Positions 14,932 through 25,507 are shown, counted from the first letter of the stretch. The stretch is 47,241 bases of DNA from Bacillus siamensis KCTC 13613 (GCF_000262045.1 NZ_AJVF01000022.1:1-47241), one strand, 5' to 3'. Notes: generated by a model from the sequence alone, not told the origin. Made by a program: numbers and translations.

Positions 14932-17900
14932 ATGAAGGAAACAAGTCCGATTCCGCAGCCGAAGACGTTCGGCCCGCTCGGAAATCTTCCTTTGCTTGAT
15001 AAAGACAAGCCCACCATGTCGCTTCTCAAACTGGCAAATGAGCAGGGGCCTATTTTTCAGCTGCATACGCCGGCGGGCACGATTATCGTCGTGTCAGGCC
15101 ATGAACTGGTGAAAGAGGTTTGTGATGAAGAACGGTTCGATAAAAGCATTGAAGGGGCTTTGGAGAAAGTCCGCGCGTTTGCCGGTGACGGGCTGTTTAC
15201 AAGCTGGACGCATGAGCCCAACTGGCGAAAGGCGCATCATATTCTGATGCCGACCTTCAGCCAGCGCGCGATGAAAGATTATCATGCGATGATGACGGAT
15301 ATCGCGGTGCAGCTGATTCAAAAATGGGCAAGGCTGAACCCTGATGAGGCCGTTGATGTGCCTGCCGATATGACCCGGCTGACGCTCGATACGATCGGGC
15401 TGTGCGGTTTTAACTATCGGTTTAACAGCTATTACAGGGAAACGCCTCATCCGTTTATCAACAGCATGGTGCGCGCCCTTGATGAAGCGATGCACCAAAT
15501 GCAGCGCCTTGATGTTCAGGATAAGCTCATGATCAGAACGAAGCGCCAATTTCATCACGACATTCAGGCGATGTTTTCGTTAGTAGACAGTATTATCGCA
15601 GAGCGTAAGTCGGACGGCGGCCGGGATGAAAAGGATCTGCTGGCCAGAATGCTGAATGTGGAAGACCCGGAAACAGGCGAAAAACTAGACGATGAAAATA
15701 TTCGGTTTCAAATCATCACGTTTTTAATTGCCGGCCATGAAACGACAAGCGGCCTGCTTTCCTTTGCCATCTACTTTCTGCTGAAGCATCCCCGTGTTTT
15801 GGAAAAAGCCTATGAGGAAGCCGATCGGGTATTGACCGATCCCGTTCCTTCATATAAACAAGTGCTGGATCTTACTTATATCCGGATGATTTTGCAGGAG
15901 TCATTGCGCCTATGGCCGACCGCGCCTGCGTTCAGTCTTTATGCGAAAGAGGATACGGTGATCGGCGGGAAATATCCGATCACGGCAAAAGACAGAATTT
16001 CCGTCTTAATTCCTCAGCTTCACCGTGATAAAGAGGCGTGGGGCGACAATGCGGAGGAATTTTATCCGGAGCGGTTTGAACATCCGGATCAGGTGCCCCA
16101 CCATGCGTACAAGCCGTTCGGAAACGGTCAGAGGGCGTGTATCGGTATGCAGTTCGCCCTGCACGAAGCAACTCTTGTTCTGGGTATGATTCTTCAGCAT
16201 TTTACCTTCACAGACCACACCGATTATGAGCTGGATATTAAACAAACATTAACGCTCAAGCCCGGCGATTTTCATATACGGGTGCGGCCGCGAAACAAAG
16301 AAGGTGTTTCGGCTGCTCTCCCGGCGGCTGAAAAAGCGGCAGAAGGCGTCAAAAAAGAAAAACAGGAGACAAAAGGCGCTTCCATTATCGGACTTGATAA
16401 CCGTCCGCTTCTGATTCTGTACGGCTCAGATACGGGAACTGCAGAAGGCGTGGCGCGGGAGCTTGCCGATACTGCCGGGATGCACGGCGTCCGTACTGAA
16501 ACAGCGCCCTTGAATGACCGGATCGGAAAACTGCCGAAAGAAGGAGCGCTCTTGATCATTACATCCTCTTATAACGGAAAGCCTCCGAGCAACGCGGGGC
16601 AATTCGTGCAATGGCTTGAAGAAGTCAAACCCGGGGAACTGAAAGGCGTCCGATATGCCGTCTTCGGCTGCGGTGACCATAACTGGGCGGCGACATATCA
16701 GGCCGTTCCGAGACTGATTGATGAAAAACTCGCCGAAAAAGGGGCGGAACGCTTTTCTGCCCGCGGCGAAGGAGATGTCAGCGGCGATTTTGAAGGACAG
16801 CTTGATGAATGGAAAAAAAGGATGTGGGCGGACGCCATGAAAGCGTTCGATCTCAAGCTGAATGAAAATGCCGAAAAAGAGCGAAGTACGCTGGGCCTTC
16901 AATTTGTGAGCGGGCTTGGCGGCTCCCCTTTGGCACAGACGTATGAAGCGGTTTACGCCTCCGTTGCGGAAAACAGGGAGCTTCAGGCGCCGGAAAGCGG
17001 CCGGAGCACAAGGCATATTGAAATCATTCTGCCGAAAGAGGCTGCTTACAATGAGGGGGATCATCTCGGCGTTCTGCCGGTAAACAGCAAAGAGCAGGTC
17101 GGCCGTGTTCTCCGCCGGTATAATCTGAACGGGAACGACCAAGTGCTGCTGACGGCCAGCGGACAGAGCGCGGCTCATCTCCCGCTCGATCGGCCGGTCA
17201 GGCTGCACGATCTTCTGAGCAGCTGTGTCGAATTGCAGGAAGCGGCATCAAGGGCGCAAATCCGGGAAATGGCCGCTTATACGGTCTGCCCGCCGCACAA
17301 ACGGGAATTGGAAGATTTACTCGGAGAGGGCGTCTATCAGGAGCAAATCTTAACATTGCGCGTCTCAATGCTCGATCTCCTTGAAAAATATGAAGCGTGT
17401 GAACTGCCGTTTGAGCGATTTTTGGAGCTTTTGCGTCCGCTGAAGCCGCGTTATTATTCGATTTCCAGTTCACCCCGGAAACATCCCGGGCAGGCTTCAA
17501 TTACCGTCGGCGTCGTTCGCGGCCCCGCCCGGAGCGGTTTGGGGGAGTATCGCGGAGTCGCTTCGAATTATTTGGCGGAGCGCAGCCCTGAAGATGGTAT
17601 CGTGATGTTTGTCCGCACTCCGGAAACAAGGTTCCGGCTGCCCGAAGACCCGGGAAAACCGATTATTATGGTCGGTCCCGGCACAGGAGTCGCCCCCTTC
17701 CGCGGATTTCTGCAGGCACGCGCGGCGTTAAAAGAAGAAGGGAAAGAGCTGGGGGAAGCTCATCTGTATTTCGGATGCAGAAACGATTATGATTTTATTT
17801 ACCGTGATGAGCTTGAAGGTTATGAAAAAGACGGAGTCGTGACGCTTCATACGGCGTTTTCACGCAAAGAAGGCGTGCCGAAAACGTATGTGCAGCACGT

Positions 17901-18117
17901 CATGACGGAGGATGCCGAAGCTTTAATTTCGATCCTTGACCGGGGAGGGCATCTATACGTATGCGGCGACGGAAGCAAAATGGCGCCTGATGTAGAGGCA
18001 GCACTGCAAAAAGCGTATCAGTCGGTTCACGAAACAGATGCACGGCAAGCGCAAGAATGGATTTTGGATCTCCAAGCAAAGGGCATTTACGCAAAAGATG
18101 TCTGGGCCGGCATTTGA
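14932..18117 (+). CDS. cypD: Self-sufficient cytochrome P450/NADPH reductase CypD (YetO)
   Basis: This 1061-residue BM3-type (CYP102) fusion hydroxylates long-chain fatty acids near the omega end using NADPH and oxygen. The P450 part (residues 1 to about 455) has the I-helix AGHETT at 267-272, ESLR at 323-326, and the haem loop [10 protein letters not shown] with ligand Cys 403. A basic linker leads to a flavodoxin-like FMN domain (from about 485, [13 protein letters not shown]) and an FAD/NADPH reductase ([23 protein letters not shown], and the C-terminal DVWAGI). The length equals that of B. subtilis CypD. I start at 14932 behind AAAGGGTG. Divergent from yetN, single-gene unit. Confidence 0.95.
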   Translation: MKETSPIPQPKTFGPLGNLPLLDKDKPTMSLLKLANEQGPIFQLHTPAGTIIVVSGHELVKEVCDEERFDKSIEGALEKVRAFAGDGLFTSWTHEPNWRKAHHILMPTFSQRAMKDYHAMMTDIAVQLIQKWARLNPDEAVDVPADMTRLTLDTIGLCGFNYRFNSYYRETPHPFINSMVRALDEAMHQMQRLDVQDKLMIRTKRQFHHDIQAMFSLVDSIIAERKSDGGRDEKDLLARMLNVEDPETGEKLDDENIRFQIITFLIAGHETTSGLLSFAIYFLLKHPRVLEKAYEEADRVLTDPVPSYKQVLDLTYIRMILQESLRLWPTAPAFSLYAKEDTVIGGKYPITAKDRISVLIPQLHRDKEAWGDNAEEFYPERFEHPDQVPHHAYKPFGNGQRACIGMQFALHEATLVLGMILQHFTFTDHTDYELDIKQTLTLKPGDFHIRVRPRNKEGVSAALPAAEKAAEGVKKEKQETKGASIIGLDNRPLLILYGSDTGTAEGVARELADTAGMHGVRTETAPLNDRIGKLPKEGALLIITSSYNGKPPSNAGQFVQWLEEVKPGELKGVRYAVFGCGDHNWAATYQAVPRLIDEKLAEKGAERFSARGEGDVSGDFEGQLDEWKKRMWADAMKAFDLKLNENAEKERSTLGLQFVSGLGGSPLAQTYEAVYASVAENRELQAPESGRSTRHIEIILPKEAAYNEGDHLGVLPVNSKEQVGRVLRRYNLNGNDQVLLTASGQSAAHLPLDRPVRLHDLLSSCVELQEAASRAQIREMAAYTVCPPHKRELEDLLGEGVYQEQILTLRVSMLDLLEKYEACELPFERFLELLRPLKPRYYSISSSPRKHPGQASITVGVVRGPARSGLGEYRGVASNYLAERSPEDGIVMFVRTPETRFRLPEDPGKPIIMVGPGTGVAPFRGFLQARAALKEEGKELGEAHLYFGCRNDYDFIYRDELEGYEKDGVVTLHTAFSRKEGVPKTYVQHVMTEDAEALISILDRGGHLYVCGDGSKMAPDVEAALQKAYQSVHETDARQAQEWILDLQAKGIYAKDVWAGI

Positions 18118-18128
18118 CCGATTTGATG

Positions 18129-18158
18129 AAAAGGACTGGATGACCCCAGTCCTTTTTT
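18129..18158 (+). terminator. Rho-independent terminator of cypD
   Basis: AAAAGGACTGG pairs with CCAGTCCTTTT, followed by T residues. Confidence 0.93.
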
Positions 18159-18544
18159 GCATCGGCGGAAAAAAATATTCAAGTTTTTCAATCCCTTTGC
18201 ATACAATAACTTCAGCCCGCCTGTCGGGCGGCTGCCTTTGATATTCATTTTTCGTTTTTAAGTAGTTTGTGTTATTCTTATATTTGGTATCTCCTATTTT
18301 CAGACCAGGTTTGAAACGGTACCTTTTAATGCCAGAAAAAAATGTGAAACGAAGAACGGATATCCTGCGTCTAATGGCTGGCGGGATAAGATGTTCAATG
18401 GGCATGACACGAATGATAAATATATCGTTTATTAAAATGGTGTGTTTATGGGGCTGTGTGATGCTTTCGTTTTGCTCGGAAAGCAGGAATTGAAGCAAAA
18501 AGTAAGAATACAGATTTAAAGTGTTTAGGAAAGTAGAGGTTGCC
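18159..18544 (+). other. Long gene-free leader region before yfnI
   Basis: These 386 bases hold no gene I can support. A GC-rich imperfect hairpin lies at about 18214-18236 (AGCC-GCC with GGC-GGCT). The ECF promoter at 18345 is the only clear signal, and it would give a 5' UTR of about 165 bases. Frames read through here on either strand have no ribosome binding site and look like chance. Confidence 0.5.
18345..18371 (+). promoter_or_regulatory. ECF sigma (sigma-M type) promoter of yfnI
   Basis: TGAAAC (18345-18350) and CGTC (18368-18371) are 17 bases apart, the consensus of sigma-M/W/X promoters. B. subtilis yfnI is in the sigma-M regulon. Confidence 0.75.
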
Positions 18545-20473
18545 ATGAAGAAATTATTTTCTTACAGACTTAGTTTTTTTGTACTGGCTATTATTTTGTT
18601 TTGGGCCAAAACGTATTTAGCCTATCATGCTGAATTCAACCTTGGGGTGAAGGGTCCGACGCAGCAGTTTCTGCTAGTGATCAATCCGTTCTCAAGCGCC
18701 ATTTTCTTTTTAGGACTGGCATTGTTTGCGAAAGGCCGCAAATCAGCGATTATCATGGTGATTATTGATTTCATCATGACGTTTATTTTGTATGCGAATA
18801 TCCTATTCTATCGATTCTTCGATGATTTCTTGACATTCCCTAACTTAAAGCAATCCGGTAATGTCGGAAATATGGGAGACGGCATCTTCAGCATTATGTC
18901 CGGCCATGATATTTTGTACTTTGTTGACATTATTATTTTAATCGCACTTCTGGTGTGGAGACGTGAGTTGAAGGAATTCAAGCTGAAAAAACGGTATACG
19001 TCATTAATTATCGTGACGGGTATTGTTTTGTTCTTTGTTAACTTGGCGATTGCCGAAGAGGACCGCCCGGAGCTGCTGACAAGAACGTTTGACCGCAATT
19101 ACATTGTAAAATACTTAGGCCTTTATAATTACACGATTTATGACGGCGTGCAGACGGCGCAGACGGAAACGCAGCGGGCATATGCAAGCAGCGATGACCT
19201 GACGAGCGTTGAGAACTACACATCGTCGCATTATGCGAAGCCGAACGCCGAGTATTTCGGCAAGGCCAAAGGCAAAAATATCATTAAGATTCACTTGGAA
19301 AGTTTCCAATCGTTTTTAATCAACTACAAACTTGACGGAAAAGAAGTCACGCCGTTCCTGAATAAACTCGCCCGCGGCGGTGAGGACATGACGTACTTTG
19401 ATAACTTTTTCCACCAAACAGGCCAAGGTAAAACATCTGACGCCGAGCTGATGATGGATAACAGCCTGTTCGGACTGCCTGAAGGGTCAGCCTTCGTGAC
19501 AAAAGGGGAAAACACGTATCAATCGCTTCCTGCCATCCTTGACCAAAGTGAAGGCTATACAAGCGCCGTTTTACACGGTGACTACAAATCATTCTGGAAC
19601 CGTGACCAGATTTACAAACATATCGGCTATGACAAATTCTTTGACGCCAGCACATACGATATGTCTGATGACAACCTTGTCAATATGGGACTGAAGGATA
19701 AACCGTTCTTCAAAGAATCCATTCCGAAGCTTAAATCGCTGAAACAGCCGTTCTATGCGCATTTGCTCACGCTGACGAACCATTATCCGTTTACGCTTGA
19801 TGAAAAAGACGCAACGATCGAAAAAGCGAAAACGGGCGATGCGACTGTAGATGACTATTTCCAGACGGCGCGTTATCTTGACGAAGCGCTTGAACAGTTC
19901 TTTAAAGATCTGAAGTCATCCGGTTTATATGACAACTCGGTGATTATGATTTACGGAGACCACTACGGAATCTCTGAAAACCATAACCGCGCGATGAAAG
20001 AAATTCTCGGCAAAGAAATTACGCCTTATCAAAACGCGCAGAACCAGCGTGTGCCGCTTATGCTTCACATCCCCGGCAAAAAAGGCGGAGTGAACCATAC
20101 ATTCGGCGGTGAAATGGACGTTGTGCCGACGATCCTTCACTTGGAAGGCATCGATTCTAAGAAATATATTAATTTCGGTACCGATCTCTTCTCGAAAGAC
20201 CATGATGATACGGTGACGTTCCGTAACGGAGACTACGTCACGCCGAAATATACTTCTATCTCCAATGTCGTATACGATACGAAGACAGGAAAAGAACTGA
20301 AAGGCAATCAGGAAACGAAAAATCTGAAAGCCAGAGTCACAGAGCAGCTGAAGCTGTCTGACAGCGTGATGTACAAAGACTTGCTCAGATTCCACAAATT
20401 GAGCGACTTTACGCCGGTTGATCCGTCTAAATATCATTACGGCAAAGAAAAGCTTAATGAGGATAATAAATAA
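18545..20473 (+). CDS. yfnI: LtaS-type lipoteichoic acid synthase YfnI
   Basis: This 642-residue enzyme has five N-terminal membrane helices (residues 5 to about 190) and an extracellular sulfatase-type domain. It polymerises glycerol phosphate from phosphatidylglycerol onto a glycolipid anchor. The likely nucleophile is the threonine in FFHQTGQGKTSDAE (about residues 291-304), and metal ligands lie in IYGDHYGISENH (about 468-479). The paralogue in B. subtilis is the stress-induced LTA synthase. I start at ATG 18545 behind GTAGAGG. It has its own ECF promoter and terminator. Confidence 0.92.
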   Translation: MKKLFSYRLSFFVLAIILFWAKTYLAYHAEFNLGVKGPTQQFLLVINPFSSAIFFLGLALFAKGRKSAIIMVIIDFIMTFILYANILFYRFFDDFLTFPNLKQSGNVGNMGDGIFSIMSGHDILYFVDIIILIALLVWRRELKEFKLKKRYTSLIIVTGIVLFFVNLAIAEEDRPELLTRTFDRNYIVKYLGLYNYTIYDGVQTAQTETQRAYASSDDLTSVENYTSSHYAKPNAEYFGKAKGKNIIKIHLESFQSFLINYKLDGKEVTPFLNKLARGGEDMTYFDNFFHQTGQGKTSDAELMMDNSLFGLPEGSAFVTKGENTYQSLPAILDQSEGYTSAVLHGDYKSFWNRDQIYKHIGYDKFFDASTYDMSDDNLVNMGLKDKPFFKESIPKLKSLKQPFYAHLLTLTNHYPFTLDEKDATIEKAKTGDATVDDYFQTARYLDEALEQFFKDLKSSGLYDNSVIMIYGDHYGISENHNRAMKEILGKEITPYQNAQNQRVPLMLHIPGKKGGVNHTFGGEMDVVPTILHLEGIDSKKYINFGTDLFSKDHDDTVTFRNGDYVTPKYTSISNVVYDTKTGKELKGNQETKNLKARVTEQLKLSDSVMYKDLLRFHKLSDFTPVDPSKYHYGKEKLNEDNK

Positions 20474-20475
20474 TA

Positions 20476-20517
20476 GAAAGAGCCTTACGGATGGTTTTCC
20501 GTGAGGCTCTTTTTTTG
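20476..20517 (+). terminator. Rho-independent terminator of yfnI
   Basis: AAGAGCCTTACGG pairs with CCGTGAGGCTCTT, followed by seven T residues. Confidence 0.93.
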
Positions 20518-20558
20518 TGTGTATCTTCACCAATCTGAAAAAAGAGAGAGCTTTCGGT

Positions 20559-20587
20559 CACAAAGGGCGCCAATCTCTCATATCTTA
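20559..20587 (+). promoter_or_regulatory. Sigma-K promoter of yfnHGFED
   Basis: CATATCTTA (20579-20587) is a perfect sigma-K -10 (CATAnnnTA). CACA with AC at 20560-20561 lies 17 bases upstream. In B. subtilis this operon is expressed late in the mother cell. Confidence 0.75.
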
Positions 20588-20598
20588 GAGTAGATTTT

Positions 20599-20659
20599 GA
20601 AACCGGTGATAGAGAATCGGACAAATTATCCGGTTGGTTTCTCTTGTACGGGCGGTTTC
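20599..20659 (+). promoter_or_regulatory. Nested hairpins in the yfnH 5' UTR
   Basis: Three stems nest: GAAACCG (20599-20605) with CGGTTTC (20653-20659), AGAGAA (20611-20616) with TTCTCT (20639-20644), and CGGA (20618-20621) with TCCG (20629-20632). A competing stem AACCGG (20601-20606) with CCGGTT (20630-20635) would break the outer and inner stems. It sits between the sigma-K start and the ribosome binding site of yfnH. Whether it is functional is unknown. Confidence 0.4.
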
Positions 20660-20691
20660 GAATCCAATATTCACAGAGAAGAGGGGTAGAG

Positions 20692-21456
20692 ATGAAAGCA
20701 GTCATTCTCTGCGGCGGAAAAGGAACGAGAATGAGCGAAATCACCAATGAACGTCCCAAACCGCTCGCCATGATAGGCGGAAAACCGATTCTATGGCATA
20801 TTATGAAACTCTATCAATACTATGGCGTGAACGAATTTATCCTGCTTCTTGGTTTCAAAGGAGAGCTGATTAAGGAATATTTCTTAGATTATGACTGGAA
20901 GAATCACAGCATGACGCTCGACAGCTCTACCGGAGAAGTGCGGATATTGGGAAAATCCGAGCCGTGGAAAATCACTTTTTTAGACACGGGGGAACACACG
21001 CAGACAGCGGGGCGGCTTTTACAGGCAAAGGACATCATCGGTGATGAAACCTTTCTCATGACATACGGAGACGGACTGGCCAACATCAACCTGTTTCATC
21101 TGATCAGCTATCATCAATCAAAAGGGGCTGCGGCAACCGTCACCGGTATTGAAAAGACCTCGCAATTCGGGACGCTGACGGTCGAAGACGGCATGGCGAA
21201 AAGCTTTTCTGAAAAAACCTCGAGTGACGGCATCATCAACGGCGGATTCTTCGTGCTCAGCCCGAAGGTATTTGATTATCTGCCGAAAGACAGCGATGTC
21301 ATGTTTGAAGAAGAACCGCTGAAGGAGCTGGCGAAGGACGGCGAATTGGCGGTATATCGGCATTACGGTTTCTGGACGGCGATCGATACGTATAAAAACC
21401 TGCTGGAAATCAACAAGATGTGGGATCAAGGACAACATGTATGGAAGGTATGGTGA
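20692..21456 (+). CDS. yfnH: Glucose-1-phosphate cytidylyltransferase YfnH
   Basis: This 254-residue RfbF-type enzyme joins CTP and glucose-1-phosphate to CDP-glucose. The nucleotide loop is LCGGKGTR (residues 6-13), followed by the sugar-phosphate segment RPKPLAMIGGKPIL. The C-terminal GFWTAIDTYKNL is typical. It provides the substrate for YfnG next door. I start at ATG 20692 behind AGAGGGG. First gene of the sigma-K operon for spore-surface polysaccharide (spore crust in B. subtilis). Confidence 0.93.
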   Translation: MKAVILCGGKGTRMSEITNERPKPLAMIGGKPILWHIMKLYQYYGVNEFILLLGFKGELIKEYFLDYDWKNHSMTLDSSTGEVRILGKSEPWKITFLDTGEHTQTAGRLLQAKDIIGDETFLMTYGDGLANINLFHLISYHQSKGAAATVTGIEKTSQFGTLTVEDGMAKSFSEKTSSDGIINGGFFVLSPKVFDYLPKDSDVMFEEEPLKELAKDGELAVYRHYGFWTAIDTYKNLLEINKMWDQGQHVWKVW

Positions 21457-21462
21457 TCAAGT

Positions 21463-22431
21463 TTGAGTTTCTGGAAAAATAAAAATGTGTTTGTGACGGG
21501 ATGTACAGGTCTTTTAGGAAGCTGCTTGGTAAAGGAACTGATCGATCAGGGGGCCAATGTGACGGGACTTGTCCGTGACACTGTGCTCAAATCTAATCTG
21601 TATCAGGGAGAACAAGTGAAGCAAATGAATATCGTGCAGGGCGCTCTTGAAGATCTGGATGTGATTGAGCGGGCGCTGGGCGAATATGAAATCGACACGG
21701 TCTTTCATTTAGCAGCACAGGCGATCGTCGGCGTCGCAAACCGCAATCCGATTTCCACATTTGAAGCCAATATTCTCGGCACATGGAACATCCTTGAAGC
21801 GTGCCGCCGGCATCCGCTCATCAAGCGGGTGATCGTCGCCTCCAGTGATAAAGCGTACGGCGACCAGCCGGCACTGCCGTATGATGAAAACATGCCTCTT
21901 CAGGGCAAACATCCGTATGATGTGTCAAAAAGCTGTGCCGATCTGATAAGCCACACATATTTTAATACGTACGGCCTTCCGGTTTGTATTACGCGCTGCG
22001 GCAACTTGTACGGCGGCGGGGATTTGAATTTCAACCGGATTATCCCGCAGACGATTCAGCTCGTGCTGAACGGTGAAGCGCCGGAAATCCGCAGCGACGG
22101 CACATTTATCCGTGATTATTTTTACATTGAGGATGCGGTCGAGGCGTACCTTTTGCTGGCGGAAAAGATGGAGGAGCTCAATCTTGCGGGAGAAGCGTTC
22201 AACTTCAGCAATGAGATTCAGCTGACGGTGCTGGAACTTGTAGAAAAAATTCTTAAGGCTATGGACAGTGACTTGAAGCCGAAGGTGCTCAACCAGGGGA
22301 GCCACGAAATCAAGCATCAATATTTGTCGGCGGAAAAGGCGAGAAAGCTTCTGAACTGGACACCCGCGCATACCATTGATGAAGGGTTGGAAAAAACGAT
22401 CGAATGGTATAAAGCCTTTTTTCAAAAGTAA
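21463..22431 (+). CDS. yfnG: CDP-glucose 4,6-dehydratase YfnG
   Basis: This 322-residue short-chain-type epimerase/dehydratase turns CDP-glucose into CDP-4-keto-6-deoxyglucose. The NAD loop is GCTGLLGS (13-20). The catalytic set is SSDK (127-130) and Tyr 152/Lys 156 in HPYDVSKS. The start is TTG at 21463, seven bases after GGTATGGTG; it leaves only six bases after yfnH, so the two are coupled. The combination YfnH-YfnG is a complete first half of a dideoxy- or deoxy-sugar pathway. Confidence 0.93.
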   Translation: MSFWKNKNVFVTGCTGLLGSCLVKELIDQGANVTGLVRDTVLKSNLYQGEQVKQMNIVQGALEDLDVIERALGEYEIDTVFHLAAQAIVGVANRNPISTFEANILGTWNILEACRRHPLIKRVIVASSDKAYGDQPALPYDENMPLQGKHPYDVSKSCADLISHTYFNTYGLPVCITRCGNLYGGGDLNFNRIIPQTIQLVLNGEAPEIRSDGTFIRDYFYIEDAVEAYLLLAEKMEELNLAGEAFNFSNEIQLTVLELVEKILKAMDSDLKPKVLNQGSHEIKHQYLSAEKARKLLNWTPAHTIDEGLEKTIEWYKAFFQK

Positions 22432-22453
22432 CAGAAACAGAGGTGATAAAGAC

Positions 22454-23365
22454 GTGACAAGCGCATATTGCACAGTTTTATCAAAAGGAAGGCTGTATCA
22501 GGCCATCGCTTTATTCGGCTCATTGAAAGAGGTTCAGGCGGACGCCCCCATTTTTACTTTGTGTATGGATCAAGACACCTATGACGTGCTTCAGGCAATG
22601 CAGCCGGATAATGTCACCCTGATTCCGGTGTCTGCACTGGAAAATGAGGAGCTCCTTGAATTGAAGCGGACGAGAGACCAGAGCGAATACTGCTGGACGG
22701 TGAAGCCGGTATTTCTCGAATTCGTGCTGGACGGACATCCGGACTTAGAGCGTGTCACGTACATTGATGCCGATTTGTTTTTTTTCGCTGATCCGCGCCC
22801 GATTTTTGAAAATCAGCCGGATTGTTCGGTGCTTCTGTCACGGGGCGATATCGTCATCCCCTCATTTAAAAAAAAGGAAATTGACATGCTGCAGCGCCTT
22901 TTAGGCCGGTATAATTCCGGTTTTCTCAGCTTCAAAAACGATCGGGCCGGCACAGATTGTCTCAGATGGTGGAAAGAACGCTGCCTTGAAGAATGCAAAA
23001 ATGCGCCGGGTGAAGGAAAATTCGGAGATCAGGGCTACTTGGATCACATGTCTGATCTATTCCCGAATGTGTGTGACATCACCACGCCCGGTGTGAATAT
23101 CGGCCATTGGAATTACGGCCGGCACACATTTTCATGGAAGGACGGGCGTCTTGTGCTCGAAGACGGGAGTCCGCTGATTTTCTATCATTTCAGCGGATAC
23201 CGGATCATCACAGCCGGCGACATTCGGCAGATTCACGAGAAGACCCGGACCGACCTGCCGTTTGTCCATCAGCTTTACAAAGACATTCTGAAGCAGGTGA
23301 TCGGGACGGTCAGCGCCGTCTGCCCGGAGTTCAGCGGCTTTGCATCTGAGAATGATAACAAATAA
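22454..23365 (+). CDS. yfnF: Glycosyltransferase-like protein YfnF
   Basis: This 303-residue protein has a GT-A-like fold: a DxD motif in TYIDADLFFF (Asp 105, Asp 107), the preceding SEYCWTVKPVFLEFVL, and downstream RYNSGFLSF, GDQGYLDHM and PLIFYHFSGYR. The same motifs in the same order occur in YfnD, 2 kb downstream, so the two are paralogues. It probably transfers a sugar in spore-surface glycan assembly; donor and acceptor are unknown. Start GTG 22454 behind GAGGTGAT. Confidence 0.85.
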   Translation: MTSAYCTVLSKGRLYQAIALFGSLKEVQADAPIFTLCMDQDTYDVLQAMQPDNVTLIPVSALENEELLELKRTRDQSEYCWTVKPVFLEFVLDGHPDLERVTYIDADLFFFADPRPIFENQPDCSVLLSRGDIVIPSFKKKEIDMLQRLLGRYNSGFLSFKNDRAGTDCLRWWKERCLEECKNAPGEGKFGDQGYLDHMSDLFPNVCDITTPGVNIGHWNYGRHTFSWKDGRLVLEDGSPLIFYHFSGYRIITAGDIRQIHEKTRTDLPFVHQLYKDILKQVIGTVSAVCPEFSGFASENDNK

Positions 23366-23392
23366 ATGATTATATACAGGAAGTGAACAAAA

Positions 23393-24553
23393 GTGAAGGC
23401 AAGCGTCATAGTTCCCGCATATAATTCCAGAGAGCGGCTTTATAACAGCCTGCTATCCCTGAATGAACAGGAATGCACAGAGCCGTTCGAAGTGATTGTG
23501 GCTGACAACGGTTCGGAAGACGGAACCTTATCCATGCTCGAATCATTCAGCGCGAATTTTCCGCTGATTTTTGTGAGAATTAAAGAAAACAGAGGAATCG
23601 CTTACGGCCGGAATCAGGCGGTCCGCAATGCCAGAGGCGATATTTTGATTTTCCATGACAGTGACATGCTTGCCGAAAAGGATTTGGTGGCGAAGCATAT
23701 CAAGGCTCATGAGAACCGGGACGATCTTGTCGTATGCGGTATGTTCTGGAAGCGGCTGTACAGCTTTTATTATGACCGTTTTGAAAAAGAGCACAAGGAA
23801 AAGCTCGCCGAACTGTATGAAGAGCTGCCGGGCGATAAAGAGCCGCTTCTTGATGAAAGTGCCATCAGAGACGGAAGCTTTCTCGACCGATGCTTTGACT
23901 TAGATACCGATTTTATACATGTGCTGAAAAGCATTTTGGAAAAATACGGAGACGACTTGGAAGGCTACCGTCTGCCGTGGCGTTTTTTCATTACGAACAA
24001 TTCATCAGTCAAACGGCAGCACGTGGCAGATCTCGGTCTGTTTGATGAAGGCATTGTCAGATACGGTTTTGAAGATTATGATCTCGGCATCAGGCTTCAC
24101 CAGTCGGGCTTGTCGTTTCAGCTGCGGCGCGATATCATGAGCGTCCATCAGGAGCATCCGAGCAACTGTGCTTCCGTTGATGACATCAGGGCGAATATCG
24201 CGTACATGTGCGACAAGTACAATGACATCCATTCGCTTGACGTGCACCTCGCGTTTAACGGCCCGTTTGACGCGGAGTTAACCAACAGCATTATGGCAGA
24301 CATCGAAGTGCTGCTTGATTATGAGAAATATGAAAGCCTGCTGTACATCTTTCTTGAGCTGATGCACGCGGTTAAAGACCGCAACCTCGACCCGGACTGG
24401 AGGACGAAAAGCCCGCGTATCACGGCGAACAGTTTTCATCTGCCGGAGGCCCAAAAGCTTTTGTCAAAAGCGGAAAAAAAGCTGGGCGTTACGCACTTTG
24501 CAAGAGCGTTCAAAGCGCTGTTTGCTGATTTACTGCATGTGGATCTTAAATAA
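23393..24553 (+). CDS. yfnE: Family 2 glycosyltransferase YfnE
   Basis: This 386-residue protein has a GT2 domain at the N-terminus (MKASVIVPAYNSRERLYNSL; VADNGSEDGT; DSD at 89-91 in IFHDSDML). A C-terminal extension of about 150 residues is helical and may bind the acceptor. FGFEDYDLGIRL-type sequence (about residues 222-240) holds the ED motif typical of these enzymes. GTG start at 23393 behind AGGAAGTGA. Middle gene of the operon. Confidence 0.88.
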   Translation: MKASVIVPAYNSRERLYNSLLSLNEQECTEPFEVIVADNGSEDGTLSMLESFSANFPLIFVRIKENRGIAYGRNQAVRNARGDILIFHDSDMLAEKDLVAKHIKAHENRDDLVVCGMFWKRLYSFYYDRFEKEHKEKLAELYEELPGDKEPLLDESAIRDGSFLDRCFDLDTDFIHVLKSILEKYGDDLEGYRLPWRFFITNNSSVKRQHVADLGLFDEGIVRYGFEDYDLGIRLHQSGLSFQLRRDIMSVHQEHPSNCASVDDIRANIAYMCDKYNDIHSLDVHLAFNGPFDAELTNSIMADIEVLLDYEKYESLLYIFLELMHAVKDRNLDPDWRTKSPRITANSFHLPEAQKLLSKAEKKLGVTHFARAFKALFADLLHVDLK

Positions 24554-24565
24554 ATTGGATGTGAT

Positions 24566-25507
24566 ATGGTGAGTAAATATCATTTTTCAACCATTGTTTC
24601 AAGAACGCATATCTTTAAACTGATGCCGATGATTCATTCTCTCCATGAGCATTGCCGTGATTTTCATCTGTATGTGCTGTGTGTCGACAAGAAGGCGTAT
24701 GAACTGCTTCAGCAGGTGCCGTGGGAGCATGTCACGGCGGTTCAGCTCCATGAAATGGAAGATCCGGAGCTGCTTGAAGCAAAGGGCGGGCGGACGTTTC
24801 ATGAATATTGCTGGACGCTGAAGCCGGCATTTCTGTTTCATGTGATGACGGAGTATGATGAAGCCGAATATTTTGCCCATTTGGACACCGATCTCTTTTT
24901 CTTCTCAGATGCGGGCGAGCTGTTTGCGGAAAAGCCGGATGCTTCTCTTTTCCTGACGGATCACCGCAATTCAGAACGGTTTGCGTCTTATTACAAGCTG
25001 ACCGGGCAGTACAACACCGGGTTTGTCGGCGCGCGGAATACCGAGGAGGCGTATCGGGCGGTCTGGCAGTGGAGACAGGATTGCATCTCCTATTGTACGG
25101 TGGAGATGAATGAAGAAAAAAAGACATACGGTGACCAAAGGTATGTTGAAAAGTGGCCCGCGCAGTTTGAGCACGTCCATGTCACGGAGTCGATCGGCGC
25201 GAATGCCGCGCTGTGGAATATTGAGCAATACGAAGTCAGCCTGCGTGACGGGGCTGTATATGTCAATGACACCCCGCTGATTTTTTATCATTTTTCAGGC
25301 TTTACGCTCGTCACGGAGAACGAATTCAATCTGTGCTGGTACTATCACATTGATGACGAGACGACAGTCAATATAATTTACGTGCCGTACATCAAAAACG
25401 TAAAAAAATGGATTGATGAAATTCAAAAGGCATTTCCCGATTTCAGAGACGGGTTTATTCCGAGATATGCGGTTCCTGACACTCATTTTTATACGGTTGA
25501 AACATAA
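24566..25507 (+). CDS. yfnD: Glycosyltransferase-like protein YfnD
   Basis: This 313-residue paralogue of YfnF has the same motifs: EYCWTLKPAFLFHVM, DTD at 107-109 in HLDTDLFFF, QYNTGFVG, GDQRYVEKWP and PLIFYHFSGF. The ribosome binding site is weak (GGATGTGAT), so translation may be coupled to yfnE, which ends 12 bases upstream. Last gene of the operon. The two similar transferases suggest two related linkages in one glycan. Confidence 0.85.
   Translation: MVSKYHFSTIVSRTHIFKLMPMIHSLHEHCRDFHLYVLCVDKKAYELLQQVPWEHVTAVQLHEMEDPELLEAKGGRTFHEYCWTLKPAFLFHVMTEYDEAEYFAHLDTDLFFFSDAGELFAEKPDASLFLTDHRNSERFASYYKLTGQYNTGFVGARNTEEAYRAVWQWRQDCISYCTVEMNEEKKTYGDQRYVEKWPAQFEHVHVTESIGANAALWNIEQYEVSLRDGAVYVNDTPLIFYHFSGFTLVTENEFNLCWYYHIDDETTVNIIYVPYIKNVKKWIDEIQKAFPDFRDGFIPRYAVPDTHFYTVET

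Noticed and set aside
16426..17208. 260-codon frame on the minus strand inside cypD
   Set aside because: It lies wholly within the reductase domain of a well-supported P450 fusion and has no ribosome binding site.
18269..18493. 74-codon frame in the yfnI leader
   Set aside because: No ribosome binding site, and the ECF promoter lies inside it.
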